Assembly (NCBI RefSeq): GCF_010731875.1
Contig: NZ_AP022595.1
Location: 2,170,001 to 2,234,000, forward strand
Reading direction: 5' to 3'
Length of the DNA: 64,000 bases
Source of the DNA: Mycolicibacterium sarraceniae
GTDB lineage: Bacteria > Actinomycetota > Actinomycetes > Mycobacteriales > Mycobacteriaceae
Below are positions 36,048-42,927 of this stretch, in pieces. How positions within the stretch are numbered: position 1 is the first letter of the stretch; every line of letters starts with the position of its first letter. Made by a program: the position numbers and the translations under genes. Under the pieces are notes generated by a model that saw only the letters and a list, made by a program, of their open reading frames with translations, was not told where the DNA came from and did no database searches.

Positions 36048-36343
36048 AACTCCGAACGCAGAGCCTCGGCATTGCGCTCCTCCATCTCGACAAACACCGA
36101 CGCCGTCTTATGTCCCTTGTCGCCCAACACCCCGAGATGAGTTTCGTGCTGGCGACGCCGCTGGATGTGATTGCTGTGCGCCTCGGAGAGGGCACCGTGA
36201 AACGACTCCGCAGCCGAAAAATCACCGAAGATGCCAGCGCCGACGTTTGAGCGACTCAGCTGGTCAGCGCCCTCCATGGCGAAAGAGGCGGCGTTGTACG
36301 AGCGGTTCGCGCCGGAGCGCATCTCCTCCACGTCGACCTGCAT
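36044..36343 (-). CDS. Cassette B DUF2563 small protein
   Basis: 99 residues from ATG 36343. Nearly identical to the cassette C protein (differences mainly at V-E-E-M versus V-D-K-M and S-G-A versus S-A-A near the start) and clearly different from A. Overlaps the large gene by four bases (GTGA). Same DUF2563 features: G-I-F-G-D-F-S-A-A-E-S-F-H and E-M-E-E-R-N-A-E-A-L-R. Confidence 0.83.
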   Translation of the reverse strand: MQVDVEEMRSGANRSYNAASFAMEGADQLSRSNVGAGIFGDFSAAESFHGALSEAHSNHIQRRRQHETHLGVLGDKGHKTASVFVEMEERNAEALRSEL

Positions 36344-36376
36344 GGCGAACCCCCTAGCGAGTTAGCTGTTAGCTAG

Positions 36377-36404
36377 AGGGTACTAGGTAGTGTTGGCTGG
36401 TCAA
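36377..36404 (-). promoter_or_regulatory. Promoter candidate of cassette B
   Basis: TTGACC (36399-36404) and TACCCT (36377-36382) on the minus strand, 16 bases apart. The bases between and around differ from cassettes A and C, so the two hexamers stand out as conserved. Confidence 0.5.
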
Positions 36405-36413
36405 CTCACTTCA

Positions 36414-36626
36414 TTAGCCCAGCATGTGATGCAGGAATGAGTAGCTCAGCGCGGACTTGAAGGCCGTTTGCGCATTGTCGGCAGCGCCGGCGTGCCCGCC
36501 CTCGATGTTCTCGTAGTACCAGACCGGATGGCCGGCTTCCTCGAGCGCGGCGGTCATCTTGCGGGCATGGCCCGGGTGCACCCGGTCATCGCGTGTTGAG
36601 GTGGTGATCAGCACCGGGGGATAGGG
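36414..36626 (-). pseudogene. Duplicated 3' end of the prolyl oligopeptidase gene (copy B)
   Basis: The last ~70 codons of the peptidase, near-identical to 40908-41120, ending with TAA instead of TGA. Homology stops sharply at about 36626, where the remnant of another membrane gene begins. No start of its own. Confidence 0.9.
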
Positions 36627-36966
36627 CTGGCGGACTATTCCTCGTCGTCCTCTTGGCATAGTGCTGGGCCACCGGCTCGCGTAAGCCGTATCCCATGGGG
36701 CGGATTGGTGCCGATTCGGTAGCCGAGCAGGTACAACGCGGGCGGCAGGAAAAGCATCGAGATAGATGTTGACCGTCTCTGGGGGTGAGGACCACGGGGC
36801 GCTGTTCCGTCGTTGATGCTGCCGATGTGGTGGTCGGCGTCGGCGTGGGTTTGGTCTTGGTGGTCTGCACCGTCAGTGTGTCGAGGAACTGATGGGTGCA
36901 CGGCGCCCCCGCTGATTTCTTGGCCGAGACCGTCGGCGGCGCCGTGCGTAGTGCGAAAGGGCACTG

Positions 36967-37557
36967 ATGGTCACGGTAGAGGTCGATCCCGAGCGCGTCG
37001 AGTCCCGGCTGGCTGCCGGGGAGGTGGCGTGTCCGTCGTGTCCGCAAGGGGTGCTCGTCCGGTGGGGTTTCGCCCGTTCTCGAGCGGTGGTGGGCGTGGC
37101 TGAACCAGTACGGCCGCGTCGTTCCCGGTGCCGCGGGTGCGCGGTGACCCATGTGTTGTTGCCGGCAACGTTGTTGCTGCGCAGGGCCTATCTGGCCGAG
37201 CTGATGTGGGCGGCGGTGGTGGCCAAGGCGGCCGGTGCCGGGCATCGGGTGATCGGGGCGCGATTGGGGATTCCCGGATCTACGGTCCGCGGGTGGCTGC
37301 GGGTGATCACCGGGCGAGCCGAGGTGGTGCGGCACTGGTTCGTCTCGATAGCGGTCACCGCGGGGGTCGACGTGTCGATACCGAAAGCGACCGGATCACG
37401 GTGCGGGGATGTGATCGCCGCGGTCGGCCTTGCCGCCGAGTCGCTGGCGGCGCGGTTCGGCTATGGGCCGGTGATCGGTGCCGTGACGGCGGCCCAGGTC
37501 GCTGTGGTGGGCAGCGGTGCCCGGCTGCTGTCACCGGGCTGGCCGCCAGCGCTTTGA
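36967..37557 (+). CDS. DUF6431-like IS accessory protein
   Basis: 196 residues. N-terminal C-P-S-C and C-R-G-C pairs form a likely zinc ribbon, followed by a helix-turn-helix-like I-G-A-R-L-G-I-P-G-S-T-V-R-G-W-L-R. Such genes commonly precede integrase-type transposases in actinobacterial IS elements. ATG 36967 lies 200 bases inside the left IS end. Probably binds element ends or partner transposase; not shown here. Confidence 0.72.
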   Translation: MVTVEVDPERVESRLAAGEVACPSCPQGVLVRWGFARSRAVVGVAEPVRPRRSRCRGCAVTHVLLPATLLLRRAYLAELMWAAVVAKAAGAGHRVIGARLGIPGSTVRGWLRVITGRAEVVRHWFVSIAVTAGVDVSIPKATGSRCGDVIAAVGLAAESLAARFGYGPVIGAVTAAQVAVVGSGARLLSPGWPPAL

Positions 37558-37597
37558 CTGGTCGGTGCAACACGAACTGACCCTGACATTGACGGCG

Positions 37598-38179
37598 ATG
37601 ATCGATCAGGGTCGCGGGGATGACTGCTCGGCAACAGATCTGGGTGGCATCGCTAAAGATGAGGGAGTCATTCCGTTGCCAACCGAGGATGAGAAACGAC
37701 GCGAGCGAAGCCACGCGGTCGGATTGTTCCGCTACCAATTGATCTGCCCGGCACTCGACAGTGGGCTCTCGACGAAGGCCCGTGGCCGCCTGGTCCGCGA
37801 GATCGCCGCCCGCGAACACACCGATCCGTTCGGGACGCGGGTGCGTTATTCCCGCGACACCCTGGACCGCTGGATCCGCCGCTACCGCACCGGCGGGTTC
37901 GGCGAGCTGATCCCCTCGCCGCGGTCATCGGCGCCGCGCACCGATACCGCGACCCTGGAGATGGCGGCCGCGCTCAAGCGGGAGAACCCGGCGCGGACCG
38001 CCGCGCAGGTGGGGCGGATCCTGCGGGCCAGCGCGGGGTGGTCACCGTCGGAGTCGACACTGCTGCGGCTGTTTCACCGCCTGGAGTTGATCGGCCCGGC
38101 CGCCGGGGACACCGCGGCGACCCTGCCCGCTACGCGGACAGGGTCTTCGCTTCATCAGAACCATCGGCACCAACCATGA
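37598..38179 (+). pseudogene. IS481/Mu-type transposase, N-terminal part only
   Basis: The frame encodes F-R-Y-Q-L-I-C-P-A-L-D, then Y-S-R-D-T-L-D-R-W-I-R-R-Y-R and S-E-S-T-L-L-R-L-F-H-R, the double HTH region of integrase-like transposases. It ends at 38179 after a change of sequence near 38120. The DDE catalytic core is absent. An internal deletion inside the IS is the simplest reading, since the IS end 30 bases further on is intact. Confidence 0.7.
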
Positions 38180-38335
38180 CGGCGACGTCTGCATCCTCGA
38201 TGACGGTCAACAAATAGATAGGGCCGCAGCGATGATCGCCTGAACGTGTTGCCCACGAGCCATGGGAAGCTTGCGTGTCGCATCGTCGATCCCGCCGGCG
38301 AGGGCTCCGAGACAAACCACTCCTGCACACAGGTT

Positions 38336-39058
38336 TCAAGAGCCATGGTCGAGTGAACGGGGGCCGCTGCCTCTGCCGGTAGGGTGTCGGAGCCCGATGG
38401 TGTAACCGATTGCATAGGCGGCAATCGGGGCCAGCCAGAGCAGAATCGAGGCCACAGCGATCACAGCTGCCTGTACGTGCTGGCCCCGGGCTGTGCCCAG
38501 TGCGCGAGACGCATCATCGAGTCCCGAGATGGCCCCGAGCGCAGTGAGTACGACAGCAACGGTAATCGTCTGCCATCGCCAGCCTCCGAGGTAAACGCCG
38601 ACGCCAGCGGCAGTCGTGAGGATGGCGAAGATCCACCAGACCGTCCCTGCCGTTACTGGACCGGGATAGTGGTTGGCCGGCAGCTGAGCGGGCGCGTCCT
38701 CGCCGGAATCTGGGCCTTGACCTGAACATCTGTCCGCCATCGTCAAGGCAAAGGTCCGCCGGCCGATCTTCAGGTACGGAGTGGTCAGCCAGGCCCAGAA
38801 AACCACCGCGAATGCAAAACCTACGAAGGTGATGACGGTCGTCTTTAGACCAAGTGGTAGTAACGACACCGCTGCGCACGCGACCGCTGACATCCAGCCC
38901 AGCCAGTAGATAAGTCTTTTGGCCCCAACAGAATCTGCGCGGGCGATGCCTGCTGTAGTCGCGAGAATGAGTGCTAGCGCGACCACGAACAACACAGTTG
39001 ACCAAGCAGGAAAATGGGGCGCGGTCGCGGATAGGGGCTCACTTGTCGAATAGTGCAC
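38336..39058 (-). CDS. Cassette C membrane protein, immunity candidate
   Basis: 240 residues with about seven helices. Family marks: K-R-L-I-Y-W-L-G-W-M, T-P-Y-L-K-I-G-R-R-T-F-A-L, the loop H-Y-P-G-P-V-T-A-G-T-V-W-W, G-L-D-D-A-S-R-A-L-G-T-A-R-G-Q-H-V-Q-A, and a final helix pair. The frame is open from 39085, but GTG 39058 follows a GGAGGTG site lying inside the large gene and gives a 20-base overlap. Only modest similarity to the cassette A protein, unlike the near-identical N-termini of large proteins B and C. Confidence 0.8.
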   Translation of the reverse strand: MHYSTSEPLSATAPHFPAWSTVLFVVALALILATTAGIARADSVGAKRLIYWLGWMSAVACAAVSLLPLGLKTTVITFVGFAFAVVFWAWLTTPYLKIGRRTFALTMADRCSGQGPDSGEDAPAQLPANHYPGPVTAGTVWWIFAILTTAAGVGVYLGGWRWQTITVAVVLTALGAISGLDDASRALGTARGQHVQAAVIAVASILLWLAPIAAYAIGYTIGLRHPTGRGSGPRSLDHGS

Positions 39059-40541
39059 CCGTTTCACCTCCAATCCATTTACCAAGTTCGCCGGTCGCTA
39101 TACCCGCTACTAGAGCAGCTGCAAAGGTAGCCTCGGGACCGGCGACGGACGAAACCGCGATCGCGGTGCCCCAGGCACCCAACCCGCCCAGTGCGGTGCC
39201 GCCGGCGAACTCTCCGATCGCCTCCCCGGCAGGGTTGCCGTGCTTGATGTCTTCGTACGTCAGTACCGCGTCGAATATTGTGGCGGCTCGACCTGTGTAC
39301 TTGCCGAACTCTGAGATGGCCTTCACATCTGAGAGTGACATTCTGTCGAAGTCATGCGCGTTAACCGGCAGGCCTTTGGCGTATCCACCAACTCCGGCCG
39401 AGAACCCGCTCATAAGGTCAGTGTTCTGTTGGACGAGCTCGTTCCAGGGTGTGCCGCCTGCGGCCTTGGAGATGAAGGCCTCCGCGCCTTCCTTCGATAC
39501 ACGCTCGCGCTGAAGCATGTCGAGAGCCCGCTGCGTCACCAGGACCCGTCCATGCTGCTCACTGTCATCGAGCAGTTGCGTCACTTGGTCGGGTGTCATT
39601 GGGTTGGTGCCGAACGCTCCTTGTTCCAGCTTTTGTTGCCACTCGAGCCGCGTCCGTGCTCGGCTTCGTGCGTCGCCTCCAACCATCGGATCGGTCGGCA
39701 GTGGCCCCGTGAAGTGAGCCATCCGGAAGTCATCCAACCGCTCACCGGCCAGCTTGCGTGCGTCGGGGTCGGCAGCGGGATTGGTCGCCGTCGCGAAATC
39801 GTGCAAACGTGCTGCAGCATTGGCCTTTTCCGGTGTCAGCGGGCCGCCGCTGTTGACCAGTGCCTCATCTTTGGCGCGCTGGTTGGCGTCGTAGTAGTCG
39901 GTGGATTCGCGGCCGCGCTGCTCGGCGCCGGGCTCACCGGCACCGTCGATATCCTGGATCGGGGCGGGGTTGTAGCCGTGCTCGGCACGCAGGTCGGTCA
40001 ACGCCGCGTCCAGCTTGGTGCCGTAGTCGTCGCGCAGCGCCTCGACTTGGTGCCGTACTCCGGAGGTTGCTGTGATCGCGTTGTCCTCCAGAGCCGAGGT
40101 ATCTTGATCGTGGGCCAGTGCCTGGTCGATCAGTGCGTCGATATAGTGCAGCTGGGTGTTGAGGTTCTCCACCTGCATGCTTGAAAAGCGCTGTGTCTCA
40201 GCGAGAGTTGCCGCGATATTGGCGAGATCTGTGCCGATGGCGGGCAGCTGATCTTGCTGCACCATCAGCCGGGTCGTAGCGCGCTGCACCTCAGCGCTGT
40301 CATTGATGGGGTGCTCACCGTTCCCGCGGTTCCAGGACGCGCGGAATCGCTGCTGTGCCTGTTCGAATTCTTTGTATGTCTCGGTGGTACAGGCGCCCGC
40401 GCTGTAGAACGCCCGGCCGAGGTCGTTGATCGCCCCGGGATCGCCGCTCTGCAACGTCTGGTCTACCTTCCACGGATCGCCGCCGGCCTCACCGACGAGG
40501 GCACCGATGCTGATGTGCTTGAGGCTCGGATATTCGGTCAC
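39039..40541 (-). CDS. Cassette C large protein: shared N-terminus, unique C-terminus
   Basis: 500 residues from GTG 40541, coupled to the small gene by GTGA. Residues 1 to ~270 are almost identical to copy B (Y-P-S-L-K-H-I-S-I-G-A-L, D-P-W-K-V-D-Q-T, P-I-N-D-S-A-E-V-Q-R). Beyond L-D-D-F-R-M-A the two diverge. The C-terminus has a Gly/Ala-rich hydrophobic region (E-F-A-G-G-T-A-L-G-G-L-G-A-W, then L-V-A-G-I-A-T-G-E-L-G). Constant N-terminus with variable C-terminus is the pattern of polymorphic toxins. Export through an ESX system is inferred from the DUF2563 partner, not proven. Confidence 0.8.
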   Translation of the reverse strand: MTEYPSLKHISIGALVGEAGGDPWKVDQTLQSGDPGAINDLGRAFYSAGACTTETYKEFEQAQQRFRASWNRGNGEHPINDSAEVQRATTRLMVQQDQLPAIGTDLANIAATLAETQRFSSMQVENLNTQLHYIDALIDQALAHDQDTSALEDNAITATSGVRHQVEALRDDYGTKLDAALTDLRAEHGYNPAPIQDIDGAGEPGAEQRGRESTDYYDANQRAKDEALVNSGGPLTPEKANAAARLHDFATATNPAADPDARKLAGERLDDFRMAHFTGPLPTDPMVGGDARSRARTRLEWQQKLEQGAFGTNPMTPDQVTQLLDDSEQHGRVLVTQRALDMLQRERVSKEGAEAFISKAAGGTPWNELVQQNTDLMSGFSAGVGGYAKGLPVNAHDFDRMSLSDVKAISEFGKYTGRAATIFDAVLTYEDIKHGNPAGEAIGEFAGGTALGGLGAWGTAIAVSSVAGPEATFAAALVAGIATGELGKWIGGETGALFDK

Positions 40542-40837
40542 AACTCCGAACGCAGAGCCTCGGCATTGCGCTCCTCCATCTCGACAAACACCGACGCCGT
40601 CTTATGTCCCTTGTCGCCCAACACCCCGAGATGAGTTTCGTGCTGGCGACGCCGCTGGATGTGATTGCTGTGCGCCTCGGAGAGGGCACCGTGAAACGAC
40701 TCCGCAGCCGAAAAATCACCGAAGATGCCAGCGCCGACGTTTGAGCGACTCAGCTGGTCAGCGCCCTCCATGGCGAAAGAGGCGGCGTTGTACGAGCGGT
40801 TCGCGGCGGAGCGCATCTTATCGACATCGACCTGCAC
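40538..40837 (-). CDS. Cassette C DUF2563 small protein
   Basis: 99 residues from GTG 40837. The body matches cassette B, but the first codons and the leader match cassette A (V-D-V-D-K-M-R-S; same GTG start and same upstream sequence). A crossover near 40800-40810 explains this. First gene of its cassette and directly downstream of the intact peptidase gene. Confidence 0.83.
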   Translation of the reverse strand: MQVDVDKMRSAANRSYNAASFAMEGADQLSRSNVGAGIFGDFSAAESFHGALSEAHSNHIQRRRQHETHLGVLGDKGHKTASVFVEMEERNAEALRSEL

Positions 40838-40870
40838 CGCGCACCCCCTGAGAAGTTAGCTGTTGGGTTC

Positions 40871-40898
40871 AGGGTACTACGCAACGTGTACTGGTCAA
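40871..40898 (-). promoter_or_regulatory. Promoter candidate of cassette C
   Basis: TTGACC (40893-40898) and TACCCT (40871-40876), 16 bases apart on the minus strand, located 10 bases after the peptidase stop. The sequence is the same as before cassette A. Confidence 0.5.
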
Positions 40899-40907
40899 TT
40901 CACTTCA

Positions 40908-42902
40908 TCAGCCCAGCATGTGATGCAGGAATGAGTAGCTCAGCGCGGACTTGAAGGCCGTTTGCGCATTGTCGGCAGCGCCGGCGTGCCCGCCCTCGAT
41001 GTTCTCGTAGTACCAGACCGGATGGCCGGCTTCCTCGAGCGCGGCGGTCATCTTGCGGGCATGGCCCGGGTGCACCCGGTCATCGCGTGTTGAGGTGGTG
41101 ATCAGCACCGGGGGATAGGCCCGGTCAGTCGAAATGTTCTGATAGGGCGAGTATTCCGAGATGAACGCCCAATCCTCGGGCTCGTCCGGGTCGCCGTACT
41201 CGGCCACCCACGACGCCCCGGCCAGCAGCAGATGGAAGCGTTTCATATCCAGCAGCGGCACCTGGCACACCAGCGCACCGAAAAGTTGCGGGTACTTGGT
41301 CAGCATGATGCCCATCAGCAGGCCGCCGTTGCTGCCGCCCTGCGCGCCCAGCTGCTCGATGGTGGTCACTCCGCGTGAGACGAGATCGCGTGCCACCGCG
41401 GCGAAATCCTCGGCTACCTTGTGCCGGCCCTCCCGCATGGCCTGGGTGTGCCAGGCCGGTCCGTACTCGCCGCCGCCGCGGATGTTCGCCAGCACGTACG
41501 TGCCGCCCCGCGATAACCACAGCCGCCCCAGGACGCCGTCGTAGCCAGGGGTGCGTGATACCTCGAATCCGCCGTAGCCGCCGAGCAGCGTCGGGCCGGG
41601 TTCCCGGGCATCCCGGTGCCCCACGACGAAATAGGGGATCTCGGTGCCGTCATCCGACGTCGCGAAGTGCTGTGCGACCTCCAGGTCGGAGGCGTCGAAG
41701 AACGATGGTGCCCGTTTGATCTCGGTCAGCTCACCACCTGCGCTGCCGTGCAGCAGTCGTGACGACGTGATGAAATCGCTTGAATCCAAGAAGATCTCGT
41801 CGCCATCCGGATCGGTGGCAACGATGACGGTGTTGTCTCCGACGCCCGCAACGGGTTCACGTGTCCAGGATCCCGGTGTGGCGATCTCGACCCGACTGGC
41901 GACGTCGACCAGACTCACCAGCAGCAGACGGTCGAGCGTCCAGGAGTATTGGTGCAGACTGGAATGCTCATCAGGTTCGAACACGACAGCCAATTCGGCT
42001 GTCCCCGACAGGAATTGCTCGTAGTCGGCGGCCAGCAGCGACCCGGTCCGATATGACGCGGTGCCGGTCAGCCAGTCGCTGCGCAGTTCGATCAGCAGCC
42101 AGTCCCGATGCACCGACAGACTCGCGTCCGTCGGCGCGTCGATCCGAACCAGTTCGCCCGAACGCAGTTCGTAGACTTGGTCATTGAAGAAGTCGACGGC
42201 TCGGCTCAGCAGCGTCCGCTCGTATCCCGGGGTGCGGTCGACTGACGCTCCCACAGCGACATCGGTGACCGGCCCGGTGAACAACGTCTGCGCCTCAGCC
42301 AGCGGCTCACCGCGCCGCCACCGCTTCACCATCCGCGGGTAGCCGGATTCGGTCATCGAATCGGGCCCGAAGTCGGTGCCCACCAGCAGAGTGTCGTGGT
42401 CCTCCCACGACACCCGCGACTTCGCCTCCGGCAGCTCGAAGGCGCCGGTCACGAATTCCCGCTTCACCATGTCGAATTCGCGCACGATCGCGGCATCCGA
42501 GCCGCCTGGCGACAAACTGATCAGCGCCAGCGTGTGATCCGGCTCGATGACGTCGGCGCCCGCCCACACCCACTTCTCGCCATCGGCGGCGGCGAGTGCG
42601 TCGAGGTCGATGATCACGTCCCAGTCGGGATCCTCGGTCAGGTAGCTCTCCAGCGTGGTCCGTCGCCACAGCCCCCTCGGATTCGTGGCGTCGCGCCAGA
42701 AGTTGTAGAGATACACACCGCGGCGGCGCACGTACGGAATTCGCGCGTCGGTGTCGAGAACCTCCAACGCCTCGGCGCGCATCTGCTCGAACCTCTCATC
42801 GCTGAATTCGGCGACGGTCGGATCGTTGTGCTTGCGCACCCATGCGAGCTGGTCTTCACCGGCGATTTCTTCGAGCCAGAGGTAGGGGTCGTCGTGAGCC
42901 AT
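40908..42902 (-). CDS. Prolyl oligopeptidase family serine peptidase (Rv0457c-like)
   Basis: 664 residues: N-terminal beta-propeller (residues ~70-400) and C-terminal alpha/beta hydrolase domain. Nucleophile Ser in Q-G-G-S-N-G-G, Asp in S-T-R-D-D-R-V-H-P, His in E-G-G-H-A-G. A final L-H-H-M-L-G closes the protein. No signal peptide, so cytoplasmic cleavage of proline-containing peptides is expected. Its 3' end has been copied twice downstream (33482 and 36414) together with the toxin-like cassettes. Confidence 0.94.
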   Translation of the reverse strand: MAHDDPYLWLEEIAGEDQLAWVRKHNDPTVAEFSDERFEQMRAEALEVLDTDARIPYVRRRGVYLYNFWRDATNPRGLWRRTTLESYLTEDPDWDVIIDLDALAAADGEKWVWAGADVIEPDHTLALISLSPGGSDAAIVREFDMVKREFVTGAFELPEAKSRVSWEDHDTLLVGTDFGPDSMTESGYPRMVKRWRRGEPLAEAQTLFTGPVTDVAVGASVDRTPGYERTLLSRAVDFFNDQVYELRSGELVRIDAPTDASLSVHRDWLLIELRSDWLTGTASYRTGSLLAADYEQFLSGTAELAVVFEPDEHSSLHQYSWTLDRLLLVSLVDVASRVEIATPGSWTREPVAGVGDNTVIVATDPDGDEIFLDSSDFITSSRLLHGSAGGELTEIKRAPSFFDASDLEVAQHFATSDDGTEIPYFVVGHRDAREPGPTLLGGYGGFEVSRTPGYDGVLGRLWLSRGGTYVLANIRGGGEYGPAWHTQAMREGRHKVAEDFAAVARDLVSRGVTTIEQLGAQGGSNGGLLMGIMLTKYPQLFGALVCQVPLLDMKRFHLLLAGASWVAEYGDPDEPEDWAFISEYSPYQNISTDRAYPPVLITTSTRDDRVHPGHARKMTAALEEAGHPVWYYENIEGGHAGAADNAQTAFKSALSYSFLHHMLG

Positions 42903-42927
42903 GCCCCCTATTCTGCGGGCAGTGCTA

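Larger units (their letters stand above)
36767..38213 (+). mobile_element. IS element with 11-bp inverted ends and 5-bp target duplication
   Basis: Ends TGTTGACCGTC (36767-36777) and GACGGTCAACA (38202-38212) are perfect inverted repeats. ATAGA occurs directly outside both ends (36762-36766 and 38214-38218), as a target-site duplication would. The 1447 bp hold a DUF6431-type zinc-finger/HTH gene and a transposase that lacks its catalytic domain. The edges are clean, so insertion was by transposition, but the element is now non-autonomous. Confidence 0.82.
36635..38335 (-). pseudogene. Membrane (immunity-like) gene interrupted by an IS element
   Basis: Right part, 38214-38335: A-L-A-G-G-I-D-D-A-T-R-K, then A-R-G-Q-H-V-Q-A-I-I-A-A-A. 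Left part, 36635-36766: L-F-L-P-P-A-L-Y-L-L-G-Y-R-I-G, then an acidic tail and TAG. Joined without the IS they read through in one frame and match the C-terminal half of the cassette C protein (G-L-D-D-A-S-R-A, A-R-G-Q-H-V-Q-A). The N-terminal half is missing. It would have been the second membrane gene of cassette C. Confidence 0.78.

Noticed and set aside
39354..40184. Plus-strand frame opposite the cassette C large gene, repeated opposite cassette B
   Set aside because: The repetition only reflects the duplicated sense gene; no independent start signal or domain.
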